Source: Verrucomicrobiota bacterium
GTDB lineage: Bacteria > Verrucomicrobiota > Verrucomicrobiia > Verrucomicrobiales > Akkermansiaceae
Assembly (NCBI GenBank): GCA_008932955.1
Contig: WBXE01000069.1
Coordinates: forward strand, 1 to 11,248
Length of the DNA: 11,248 bases
Direction: 5' to 3'
Under the pieces are notes generated by a model, which worked only from the letters and a program-made list of their open reading frames with translations, was not told the DNA's origin and did no database searches. Shown here in pieces: positions 1-6,983 of the stretch. Positions within the stretch are counted from its first letter, which is position 1; every line of letters begins with the position of its first letter. Position numbers and translations under genes: made by a program.

Positions 1-1
1 C

Positions 2-349
2 AACGCCGCCGAATCCGACGCCACGGTGATATTCACGGTCGGCAGTCTGACTGGCGGATCCAAACGCACTGCCGAGTTCGCCAAACGACATGGCCGTCCC
101 TTTCTCCATCTGTCGCTGGCTCCGGGTCGCGAAGAGATGGCCGCTGAAAAGCTGGCCGATTTCACCCGCAGGCACCATGTGGTCCGCCTCAATGTGGCAG
201 GTTCCCGAGAAAGCAAAGCGCCCGGAATACATGCCCTGGCGTACAATGTGTTAGATATAGCTTTGGATCGCCTTGGATCGCCCCCGTCCGGCTCTAGAGT
301 CCTTGCAAATCCAAACGTGTTGTCGTCAGATCAAGCCTTGTTCTCTTGA
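2..349 (+). CDS. Putative molybdenum carrier / YpsA-like Rossmann protein, 3' part
   Basis: The reading frame is already open at base 2, so this is the C-terminal part of a gene that starts outside the window; the GTG at 26 is an internal codon (the upstream residues NAAESDAT fit the family). Visible motifs are SDATVIFT, GGSKRT and LNVAGSRESKAPG, which match the nucleotide-binding Rossmann core of the 'putative molybdenum carrier' / cpYpsA family (SLOG-like). Members are usually about 150-170 residues, so roughly the first third is missing here. The family role, binding a nucleotide or molybdenum cofactor, is an inference from name-giving members and is not visible in the sequence. The family core ends near residue ALDRL (about base 278). 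The last 23 or so codons run into a repeat unit (294-350) and a heptamer tract, so the native stop was probably lost and the present tail (ending ALFS) is repeat-derived. Confidence 0.75.
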   Translation, partial: NAAESDATVIFTVGSLTGGSKRTAEFAKRHGRPFLHLSLAPGREEMAAEKLADFTRRHHVVRLNVAGSRESKAPGIHALAYNVLDIALDRLGSPPSGSRVLANPNVLSSDQALFS

Positions 350-385
350 TTCTTCCAGTCTTGTGTCTTAAGTCTTGAAGTCTTG
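294..385. repeat. Imperfect direct repeat copy 1 with heptamer tract
   Basis: The stretch 294-350 begins CTAGAGTCCTT and recurs, clearly diverged, at 494-550, exactly 200 bp further on. It ends in a period-7 tract (344-385) of six units of the type GTCTTGN (TCTTGAT, TCTTCCA, GTCTTGT, GTCTTAA, GTCTTGA, AGTCTTG). The first half of the repeat encodes the tail of the upstream gene. The alignment was made by eye. Confidence 0.6.
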
Positions 386-493
386 GGCGCTGAAATTTGT
401 GCCATCCTTCATAATTAGCTGTACTTCGTCGCCACATCCTGATAAACTGCCGTCGCAGGCCGCGACGCTAACACTTAGCAAATCACGGCGCTC

Positions 494-577
494 CTAGAGT
501 CCTTTAAATGCCGATGTTGTTGACGTTAGGTCAAGTTTTCTTCTCTTTGGTCTAACGGTCTTGAGTCTTGTGTCTGG
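494..577. repeat. Imperfect direct repeat copy 2 with heptamer tract
   Basis: Second copy of the CTAGAGTCCTT unit (494-550), again running into period-7 units at 543-577 (CTCTTTG, GTCTAAC, GGTCTTG, AGTCTTG, TGTCTGG). It lies directly upstream of the hydrolase gene. An upstream TTG at 561 that would lengthen the hydrolase lies inside this tract, which argues against that start. Confidence 0.6.
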
Positions 578-659
578 GGCACGGCCTCGCAACGAATCAC
601 CAGGCTCTTCCGACCCTCAAAACGCCATCGTCACCCAGCCATGTCTTAACTCCTCCCCT

Positions 660-1196
660 ATGAAAATACTCTACATCCACGGCTACAACGGCACTCCGCA
701 CGGAGAGAAATACAACAAGCTCCGCCAATGCTTTCCCGAGGCGGATATCCTTGCGCCCCAGCACGACAGTATTCCCCAGAATGTCTTCCATCTGCTGGAC
801 GGCATTGCCTCCGGGCTGGATCCGCTTGACGACTTGATTGTCGGCACCTCCCTCGGCGGCTTCTGGGCAAATTTTTTCGCGCTCCGTTATGGCGTGCGGG
901 CAGTGCTCCTGAATCCAGTCGTCAGCCCCGTGAAGAGGCTCAATTTCCGGGATTGTTCCTTTGCAGCCGATTATGCCGCGTTCGAGAATCCGGACGCCTC
1001 ACAACAACGCCCGCCTGCCATTGTTCTTCTAGCCGAAGACGATGACGTGCTTCCCTATCGTGAGGCGCTCGACCACTTTTCCGGTGCTTGCGATGTGCGG
1101 GTTCTGGAATCCGGCGGCCACCGGATGAACGACCCCGCCTCGCTCGATGTCCTCAAGGCCGCCATCGACGACATCACCCACCGTTCACCCGAATGA
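660..1196 (+). CDS. YqiA/UPF0227-type alpha/beta-hydrolase (esterase)
   Basis: A 178-residue protein, close to the usual length of the YqiA (UPF0227) esterase family. It begins MKILYIHGYNG, the typical first strand plus oxyanion HGxxG-like loop. The nucleophile elbow GTSLGG puts the catalytic serine at residue 64. An acid is available in AEDDDV (127-129), and the catalytic histidine is H154 in GGHRMND, so the full Ser-Asp-His triad is present. Members hydrolyse short acyl esters in the cytoplasm; no signal peptide is seen and the natural substrate is unknown. The ATG at 660 is chosen because the family motif starts there. The in-frame TTG at 561 would add 33 low-complexity residues encoded by the upstream repeat. 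No Shine-Dalgarno sequence precedes the ATG. The gene is convergent with the small minus-strand gene at 1240-1428. Confidence 0.85.
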   Translation: MKILYIHGYNGTPHGEKYNKLRQCFPEADILAPQHDSIPQNVFHLLDGIASGLDPLDDLIVGTSLGGFWANFFALRYGVRAVLLNPVVSPVKRLNFRDCSFAADYAAFENPDASQQRPPAIVLLAEDDDVLPYREALDHFSGACDVRVLESGGHRMNDPASLDVLKAAIDDITHRSPE

Positions 1197-1215
1197 GGAG
1201 CCTGTGGTTTACGCT

Positions 1216-1237
1216 TCATGTGGAAACATCCACATGA
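1216..1237. terminator. Hairpin between convergent genes
   Basis: A perfect 9-bp stem (TCATGTGGA / TCCACATGA) with a 4-base loop lies between the hydrolase stop at 1196 and the stop of the minus-strand gene at 1240. It has no proper T-run on either side, so it is at best a weak bidirectional terminator. The position is its main support. Confidence 0.35.
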
Positions 1238-1239
1238 TC

Positions 1240-1428
1240 TCACTTCTTATCGACAACCTCAAGCTTAAGTCCAGAGGCACGCAACCATGTGTTTAGATTA
1301 TTCTTGACCTCTTCCACACTGCGGTTTTCCCAATTCATGTTAACGACAATGATATCATCGTTCGTATCGTCGTCACGAAGTGTATAACATACGTTGTAAC
1401 TGTCTTTTGTCTTGCTCGCTTTGGCCAT
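1240..1428 (-). CDS. Small hypothetical protein, 62 aa
   Basis: The family is not recognised. The 62-residue product (MAKASKTKDS...EVVDKK) reads like a real compact protein: a central strand-rich stretch (DDIIVVNMNW), a predicted helix (EEVKNNLNTWL) and a charged C-terminus, with no signal peptide or membrane segment. The start at 1428 is favoured over a GTG at 1482 because GGAG sits 7 bases ahead of this ATG, one of the few good ribosome binding sites in the window. Base composition is clearly more AT-rich than the flanking genes, which suggests separate acquisition. It is divergent from the giant STAND gene, with only 68 bp between the two starts, so a shared regulatory region or functional link is possible but unproven. 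Confidence 0.6.
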   Translation of the reverse strand: MAKASKTKDSYNVCYTLRDDDTNDDIIVVNMNWENRSVEEVKNNLNTWLRASGLKLEVVDKK

Positions 1429-1496
1429 GCCGAAACTCCATATCAATTCTGATTTGTTGTCAATCTCAAATCCACTCAACACCTAGCATTTACCCC

Positions 1497-4400
1497 ATGC
1501 AAACTCCTAACAACCATGTCCGGGTTTTCATCAGTTCGACGTTCCGCGACATGCATGCGGAGCGCGACCATCTGGTCACCGTCGTCTTCCCGGAGTTGCG
1601 CGAACGGGTCGAGCGCTTGGGGCTGGAGTTCTTCGACGTGGACCTGCGCTGGGGGGTGCCCAGCAAGGACGCCAATGGCGAAACCGCCAACTCCTGGGAA
1701 TACTGCCGGCAATGGATCGACCGGGTCGAGCCGTTCTTCTTCTGCATCCTCGGCCAACGCTACGGCTGGGTGCCGGAGGTCAAGGATTTCAAGGACGATG
1801 CGGATCAGGCCCGACAGGAGATAAAGCCCCGCTCCATCACCGATCTCGAAGTGCGCCATGCCGTGCTTGATACGAATCGGAAGCCCCGCAGCTATTTTTA
1901 TCTGCGCGCGACGGATGCCCCTGCCGATGCCAATGAATACGTTGACCCAAAGCCACTGCTGGACAAACTCGTCGAATTGAAAAAAGAAGTCCGGGCCTGC
2001 GGTCGCCCGGTGCAGGATTACCATCCTGAGTGGACGGGAGAGCAGTTCACTGGCATGGAAGCATTCGGTCAGCTCGTGCTGGAAGATCTCTGGTCCGGCG
2101 TGTTGCGCGATGAACGCTACGTCAGCAAGGAAGTCTGGCACCAGGTTCTCGGCGCGGATCCCGACACCGACTCCCGTTATACCGACGAATCCACTCCGGT
2201 CCCACCCGAGCTTTGGGAAAAAATCGTGGCTCTGGCCAAGCCGCCCCTCAAGGATCGCTTGGATGCGGAGCGCGAACAGATGCTGGCATTTGCCACCTCG
2301 CGACTTCACGGGTTCCAAGGACGCACCCATGAACTCCAACAACTGACCGATTTTATCAGCGCGACCACTGATGCCGCCCCCCGCCTCGCGGTCGTGGCGG
2401 CGGTGCCCGGCCAAGGTAAATCCGCGCTGATCGCGAAGCTGCATCAACAACTTTCGGAATTGCCGCAAGTAGACACAAAAGCTTCTGCGCCATCTGGTAC
2501 TTCATCCTTCATCCCTCATCCTACATCCTTTTTCCTGATCACCCATTTCGTCGGGGCCACGGAAAGTTCGGTGACGGCTCAGGCGCTGGTTGACCGCTTG
2601 CTGGGCGAACTCGACCGCAGCGGCATCGAATGGCCGGCGGATGAGCAGAAGGATGGCGAGGAACCGAAGCGGGACTTCAACAGCCTGTGCCTCCGGCTTG
2701 CAAAACGACTCGGCGATTACGAAGGTGAGACGCGGGTGTTGATTCTGCTAGACGCGCTCAACCAGCTTTCCGACGGACACGGCCTGTATTGGTTGCCGCA
2801 GCGACTCGGTCCGAACGTGCGGGTGGTGGTCAGCTGCGTGGAGGACGCATCTCAGAACTCGGAGGTCAGAGATCAGAAGTCGGACAGAGGAGAAAGCCTC
2901 ACAACGGAACAGCGCGTCCCGCTAGCGCTCTCCTCACGCCAACCCGCACCGTTGCGCGTGCCGCTCGGGCCGCTGACCGACGACGATGTCCGCATCATCG
3001 TCGTCGGGTATCTCAAGGAATACTGCCACGAACTCGACCGCGAGCATCTGGACATGATGTGTGCAGTCACGCAGGCGCGCAATCCGCTCTACCTGCGGGT
3101 GATGCTCAACGAACTGCGGACGCTGGGGGGCAACGATCTGAATGTCATCGTCCCGGCGCGCATCGCATCGATGTCCCGCGACTATCCCGACACGGTGGCT
3201 TTGTTCCGGTGGGTGCTGCAACGGTTGGAAGTGTTTGGCGCTGAGGCGGTGCAGTGGTGGTGCCTGTATCTGGCCCACAGCCGCGTCGGCATGGCCAGCC
3301 ACGAACTGGCCGACCTGCTTGCCCGCAAACTTGGCGCGGACGCCGCTGCCACCGCTCTGCTGATCGAACGCGGCCTGCGCCGGTATCTCCTGCGGCGCGG
3401 CGGGCAACTCGACTTCTTCCATGGTCAACTGCGGCAAGCCGTGATGCAGCAATACGGGTTGCGCGCAGAGCCGGTCGCTGTGCATCGCGAAATGGCGGAC
3501 TACTTCACGACTTGCGCCAAAGGAACCGATCCGCTGAAGGAATGGGAAACCGACGGCGTTCGCGGGTTTTCCGAGTGCGTGTTTCATCACACCCAGGCCG
3601 GCCAACAGGAATTGGCGGCGGGTCTTCTCAGTCATTTTCCCTTCCTCCTGCACAAGCTCCGCGTCGGTCTGCTCGAAGGGGTGTTTGAAAACTACGAGAT
3701 GCTCCGCTGTGAAGCAGCACCGGAAGTCGTCAATCAGTTGGGAATTTGGTCCGCCTTCTTCCGCGAAAATGCCCACATCCTTCGCCGCGGCAACGCGGAA
3801 TGGCCCGCCCACCGGATTCTCCTCCAACTCGCCGTCGAACATGCCGACGACAGCCCGCTGACCCTCGGTGCCGAGCAATGGCTCGCCGAGGACCGCTGCG
3901 ACTGGATCTGGCTGCGGCGCAATCGCCGCCTGCCCCATGTCCGCACAAACCCCTGCCTCGCCGTCCTTGAAGGGCATTCAAAGAGGGTCGAGGGCACGCT
4001 GGCGCTGGCCGACGAGCGCGTACTCTCGTGGGCGGATGACGGCACCCTGCGGCTCTGGAGCGAGAAGACCGGGCTATGCATCGCCGTCCTGGAAGGGCAT
4101 TCAGATGGAGTCGCTGGCGTGCTGGCGCTGACCGACGGCCGCATCCTCTCATGGTCGTATGACGAAACCCTGCGGCTCTGGGACGGGAAGTCCGGGCAAG
4201 GCCTCGCCGTCCTCAAAGGGCATTCAGAGCGGGTTAAGGGCGCGCTGGTGTTGGCCGACGGCCGCATCCTCTCGTGGTCGGAGGACAAAACCCTGCGGCT
4301 CTGGGACGGGAAGTCCGCGCAATGTATCGCCGTCCTCGAAGGGCACTCAAAGGTGGTCCGGGGCGCGCTGGAGCTGGCCGACGACCGCATCCTCTCGTGG

Positions 4401-6068
4401 TCGATGCACACACCCCTGCGGCTCTGGGACGGGCGGTCCGGGCAATGCCTCGCCGTTCTTGAGGGGCATTCCAGGTGGGACACAGGTGCCCTGGCGCTGG
4501 TGAACGGCAGCATCCTCTCGTGGTCGAATGACGACGCCCTGCGGCTTTTGGACGGGACGTCCGGGCAATGCCTCGCCGTCCTCGAAGGGCATTCAGGCTG
4601 GGTCACTGGCGCGCTGGCGCTGGCCGACGACCGTATCCTCTCGTGGTCGATGGACAAAACCCTGCGACTCTGGGACGGGAAGTCCGGGCAATGCCTCGCC
4701 GTCCTCAAAGGGCATTCAGATTGGGTCACTGGCGCGCTGGCGCTAACCGACGGACGCATCCTCTCGTGGTCGCAGGACAAAACCCTGCGGCTTTGGGACG
4801 CGAATTCCGGCCAATGCCTCGCCGTCCTCGAAGGGCATTCAGGCTGGGTCACTGGCGCGCTGGTGCTGGCCGACGGCCACATACTCTCGTGGGCGGAGAA
4901 AGACTACGTATCGGGGTCGATCGACAAAACCCTACGGCTCTGGGACGGGAAGTCCGGGCAATGCCTTGCCGCCCTCGATGGGCATTCAGAGAGTGTCAAT
5001 GGCGCACTGGCGCTGGCGGACGGCCGAATCCTCTCGTGGTCGGATGACAAAACCCTGCGGATCTGGGACGGGAAGTCCGGGCAATGCCTCGCCGGCCTCG
5101 AAGGGCATTCACGTTCGGTCGATGGCGTGCTGGCGCTGGCCGACGACCGCATCCTCTCGTGGGCGGCCGACTCCAACACCCTGCGGCTCTGGGACGTGAA
5201 GTCCGGGCGATGCCTCGTCGTCCTCGAAGGGCACTCAGAGCGGGTCAAGGGCGCGCTGGTGTTGACCGACGGCCACATCCTCTCGTGGGCGAATGACGAC
5301 ACCCTGCGGCTTTGGGACAGGAAGTCCGGGCAATGCCTCGCCGTCCTCGTAGGGCATTCAGGTCCAGTTGAGGGCGTGCTGTTGATAGCAGGCGGCCGCA
5401 TCCTCTCGAGGTCGTATGACGATCCCCTGCGGATCTGGGACGGGAAGTCCGGGCAATGCCTCGCCGTCCTCGAAGGACATTCAAGGGATGTCCGGGGCAC
5501 GCTGGTATTGGCGGACGGCCGCATCCTCTCGTGGTCGCAGGACAACACCCTGCGGATCTGGGACGAAAAGTCCGGGCAATGCCTCGCCGTTCTCGAAGGA
5601 CATTCAGATTGGGTCACTGGTGCGCTGGCGCTGGCCGACGACCGAATCCTATCGTGGTCGCTGGACGAAACCCTTCGGCTCTGGGACGGGACGTCCGGGC
5701 ATTGCCTAGAAGTTGAATCCGAAGAATTAGCCGAAAGAAACTGCCCTGAATGGATCCATGCGCGAGAACGCGCCAGAAGGATCCCAGGGCGCTTCTCTGG
5801 CGACTGGTTTGCCTCCCCCGCCGCCCGTTCCGCCAGCCTTCGACACAAGTCCATTCCTTCCTGCCTCGCCATCTGGAACGCCGACTCTGCCGTGACCATT
5901 CCATATCTCCAAGTGGACGGCACCCTCGTGGTCACCCTGGCCAACGGCCAAGTCTGCTTCCTGAATCTCCACCACGGCCAGCGCCGCATCTCCCTCGCCG
6001 AGGCGGAAGCGATCCTCGTGGAGCGGCGAGATCTGTCAGCAATCAGCGATCAGCCGCAAGTGCCATGA
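1497..6068 (+). CDS. DUF4062 - STAND/NACHT NTPase - WD40 repeat protein, 1523 aa
   Basis: A giant NLR-like protein. Residues about 7-150 are a DUF4062 domain (RVFISSTFRDMHAERD at 9-24, then DLRWGV and ILGQRYGW), as in eukaryotic TEP1/NWD-type proteins. Residues about 295-560 are a STAND/NACHT-type P-loop NTPase: Walker A VPGQGKS with K308 (the usual first glycine is alanine) and Walker B VLILLDALNQL with D419. Residues about 570-660 look like the winged helix (FFHGQLRQAV at 640-649), followed by a helical stretch to 815. Residues 821-1403 are 14 WD40 repeats, followed by a 120-residue tail. There is no signal peptide, so it should be cytoplasmic. Relatives act as nucleotide-driven switches in which repeats sense a ligand and the N-terminal domain signals; a defence or conflict role is inferred. 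The ATG at 1497 is chosen because DUF4062 starts six residues later; a longer frame from 1380 overlaps the minus-strand gene's start. No Shine-Dalgarno sequence is seen. Confidence 0.9.
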   Translation: MQTPNNHVRVFISSTFRDMHAERDHLVTVVFPELRERVERLGLEFFDVDLRWGVPSKDANGETANSWEYCRQWIDRVEPFFFCILGQRYGWVPEVKDFKDDADQARQEIKPRSITDLEVRHAVLDTNRKPRSYFYLRATDAPADANEYVDPKPLLDKLVELKKEVRACGRPVQDYHPEWTGEQFTGMEAFGQLVLEDLWSGVLRDERYVSKEVWHQVLGADPDTDSRYTDESTPVPPELWEKIVALAKPPLKDRLDAEREQMLAFATSRLHGFQGRTHELQQLTDFISATTDAAPRLAVVAAVPGQGKSALIAKLHQQLSELPQVDTKASAPSGTSSFIPHPTSFFLITHFVGATESSVTAQALVDRLLGELDRSGIEWPADEQKDGEEPKRDFNSLCLRLAKRLGDYEGETRVLILLDALNQLSDGHGLYWLPQRLGPNVRVVVSCVEDASQNSEVRDQKSDRGESLTTEQRVPLALSSRQPAPLRVPLGPLTDDDVRIIVVGYLKEYCHELDREHLDMMCAVTQARNPLYLRVMLNELRTLGGNDLNVIVPARIASMSRDYPDTVALFRWVLQRLEVFGAEAVQWWCLYLAHSRVGMASHELADLLARKLGADAAATALLIERGLRRYLLRRGGQLDFFHGQLRQAVMQQYGLRAEPVAVHREMADYFTTCAKGTDPLKEWETDGVRGFSECVFHHTQAGQQELAAGLLSHFPFLLHKLRVGLLEGVFENYEMLRCEAAPEVVNQLGIWSAFFRENAHILRRGNAEWPAHRILLQLAVEHADDSPLTLGAEQWLAEDRCDWIWLRRNRRLPHVRTNPCLAVLEGHSKRVEGTLALADERVLSWADDGTLRLWSEKTGLCIAVLEGHSDGVAGVLALTDGRILSWSYDETLRLWDGKSGQGLAVLKGHSERVKGALVLADGRILSWSEDKTLRLWDGKSAQCIAVLEGHSKVVRGALELADDRILSWSMHTPLRLWDGRSGQCLAVLEGHSRWDTGALALVNGSILSWSNDDALRLLDGTSGQCLAVLEGHSGWVTGALALADDRILSWSMDKTLRLWDGKSGQCLAVLKGHSDWVTGALALTDGRILSWSQDKTLRLWDANSGQCLAVLEGHSGWVTGALVLADGHILSWAEKDYVSGSIDKTLRLWDGKSGQCLAALDGHSESVNGALALADGRILSWSDDKTLRIWDGKSGQCLAGLEGHSRSVDGVLALADDRILSWAADSNTLRLWDVKSGRCLVVLEGHSERVKGALVLTDGHILSWANDDTLRLWDRKSGQCLAVLVGHSGPVEGVLLIAGGRILSRSYDDPLRIWDGKSGQCLAVLEGHSRDVRGTLVLADGRILSWSQDNTLRIWDEKSGQCLAVLEGHSDWVTGALALADDRILSWSLDETLRLWDGTSGHCLEVESEELAERNCPEWIHARERARRIPGRFSGDWFASPAARSASLRHKSIPSCLAIWNADSAVTIPYLQVDGTLVVTLANGQVCFLNLHHGQRRISLAEAEAILVERRDLSAISDQPQVP
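2501..2535. repeat. Period-7 tract inside the STAND gene (Walker A-B interval)
   Basis: Five consecutive heptamers of the type YNCATCC: TTCATCC, TTCATCC, CTCATCC, TACATCC, TTTTTCC. They are translated in frame as a Ser/Pro/Phe-rich segment around residues 335-347, between Walker A and Walker B. The stretch looks inserted, since the flanks are ordinary NTPase sequence. Confidence 0.7.
2852..2886. repeat. Second period-7 tract inside the STAND gene
   Basis: Five consecutive heptamers of the type TCRGANN: TCAGAAC, TCGGAGG, TCAGAGA, TCAGAAG, TCGGACA. They are translated in frame at about residues 452-464, after Walker B, into a polar segment likely to be a surface loop. Confidence 0.7.
3957..5705 (+). 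repeat. 14 tandem 123-bp units encoding WD40 repeats
   Basis: Fourteen head-to-tail units of 41 codons (123 bp). Two are longer: the eighth unit has 8 extra codons (WAEKDYVSG region, about 4894-4920) and the tenth has one, which accounts exactly for the total of 1749 bp. Each unit carries LAVLEGHS, then G-LALADGRILSW, then TLRLWD and SGQC. Many synonymous codons are shared (for example ATCCTCTCGTGG in most units), so the repeats are young or homogenised at DNA level. Fourteen units suit two seven-bladed propellers. Confidence 0.92.
6036..6056. repeat. Period-7 tract at the 3' end of the STAND gene
   Basis: Three heptamers, TCAGCAA, TCAGCGA and TCAGCCG, encode most of the last residues (SAISDQP) just before the stop at 6066-6068. 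The native stop may have been replaced by this tract. Confidence 0.6.
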
Positions 6069-6152
6069 GGAATTCAGCGCCCGCGCACTCGGAAATAGTC
6101 GATGATTAGCGCTGGATTTCTCACGCATAGGACGCACGCAAACATATCTATC

Positions 6153-6264
6153 GCATTGTAGCGGCGTGTCTATGACCGCCGATGACCATGAAGCGCCAAT
6201 GAACCGTGTTTCCAGCTAGCGACATCTCATTCGCATCGACGCTCACAGAGCGCCGCTACAATGC
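6153..6264. repeat. 112-bp palindromic element with 14-bp inverted ends (MITE/REP-like)
   Basis: GCATTGTAGCGGCG (6153-6166) is matched perfectly by its reverse complement at 6251-6264, with a weaker inner match. It contains no open frame and lies in the 235-bp gap after the STAND gene. It resembles small non-autonomous or REP-type elements; it could also serve as a transcription stop between the plus-strand STAND gene and the minus-strand genes that end at 6304. Confidence 0.6.
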
Positions 6265-6303
6265 ATCTCAGATGCCTTGTGACTGTTATTCTTGCGCGCG
6301 TCC

Positions 6304-6477
6304 TTAGCTTTCGCGGTAAGGCTTGGCGAGCTTGCCGCTCCTCGTGATGATGCCAGCTCTCACGAAATAAGCGCGGGCACTTTCCTTGGTCTTGCGATTC
6401 TCGTGGCTATGTTTCTCCAACAGGGAGAGTTCGGCATCGATCTCCCTTTTCGAGCGTGGATAAACAACAGCGGTCAT
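6304..6477 (-). CDS. Small hypothetical protein, 57 aa
   Basis: Encodes MTAVVYPRSKREIDAE...KLAKPYRES, 57 residues, basic, largely helical, ending in a conserved-looking stretch (ARAYFVRAGIITRSGKLAKPY) of a type often seen in short bacterial proteins of unknown role. The reading frame extends upstream to 6600, but that part overlaps the 84-bp duplicated segment and is not protein-like, so the ATG at 6477 is preferred. There is no clear ribosome binding site. It lies downstream of the decayed ATPase/DUF4276 pair on the same strand, with a gap of 159 bp that holds the duplicated fragment, so it is probably not part of that operon. The function is not assigned. Confidence 0.5.
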   Translation of the reverse strand: MTAVVYPRSKREIDAELSLLEKHSHENRKTKESARAYFVRAGIITRSGKLAKPYRES

Positions 6478-6546
6478 GGCGCAAAGGTAGTCGGCCGAGT
6501 CGGATGGGCAAGCTTGGAGAGAGGTTTTTAAGACACTGCCACCTAC

Positions 6547-6630
6547 ACTTCCAAAGTGCGAATTCCCGGGGCAGTAAAATTTGAAATTTGTTCCATCCAC
6601 TTTGGGGTGTCTTATGGATTCGCTCCCTAA
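6547..6630 (+). pseudogene. Orphan 3'-end copy of the gene at 9108-9485
   Basis: These 84 bases match 9402-9485 at 79 positions and encode the last 27 residues of that protein (TSKVRIPG..., ending SYGFAP) with the stop codon kept, but nothing upstream resembles the rest of the gene. It is therefore a remnant of a second copy or a partial duplication. Differences are mostly silent or conservative (S to A, D to H). Confidence 0.8.
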
Positions 6631-6636
6631 ATTGCC

Positions 6637-6983
6637 TCAGGCATTCATTCCCCAGTTTTCCCAGTGCTGGAGCCATGAGTCGAAACGAGGGCACTTCGAG
6701 CGCACCGTTTCAAAGTCAGCGTCCTTGAGAACAAAGTAGGCGTTCGAAGCTTTAAGATCTTCATATCCGGATCCCTGTTTTCAGCGAAGATTTCGCCGAG
6801 ATCGAATTCGATGGCATCCCAGTTCACGAAACCGCCGCGCTGGCCTTTCGGATCGAGCGAGGTGGCAGCGAGTTTTGGCCGTTCGACTTTCACGCCGTGT
6901 TGGATGAGCCGATTGCGAAGCAGGCGTTCCACGAACATTTCCTCGGTCTGGCCCTCGCAGTAGATGAAAAGTCGCTTGCTCAT
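6637..6983 (-). pseudogene. DUF4276 (TOPRIM-like) protein, shortened and frameshifted
   Basis: The N-terminus MSKRLFIYCEGQTEEMFVE is typical of DUF4276, whose EGxTE motif (E10) resembles the acidic start of OLD-type TOPRIM nucleases. The family motif GGFVNWDAIEFDL follows. After about 75 residues the frame continues in unconvincing sequence to a stop at 6645. A protein-like end is found in another frame: from 6765 to the stop at 6637 it reads YEDLKASNAYFVL, then CPRFDSWLQHW. Family members are about 200 residues or more, so the middle appears deleted and the join out of frame; the tail could also belong to a different gene. The start is well supported: GGAGG lies 6 bases before the ATG, and that ATG overlaps the ATPase stop by 4 bp (ATGA), the sign of a coupled two-gene operon. 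Confidence 0.65.

Noticed and set aside
561..659. TTG at 561 as start of the hydrolase gene
   Set aside because: The extra 33 residues are encoded by the repeat/heptamer tract and precede the normal family N-terminus MKILYIHG.
1476..3977. Long minus-strand frames opposite the DUF4062 and NTPase regions (1476-2468 and 2934-3977)
   Set aside because: No domain motifs; GC-rich coding sequence often leaves the opposite strand open.
3957..5705. Tandem repeats as a CRISPR array or non-coding satellite
   Set aside because: Units are 123 bp, in frame, without unique spacers, and encode WD40 motifs.
3734..5989. Long minus-strand frames opposite the WD40 repeats (3734-4882 and 4904-5989)
   Set aside because: They are periodic translations of the complementary strand of the 123-bp repeats; the plus-strand frame has clear WD40 motifs.
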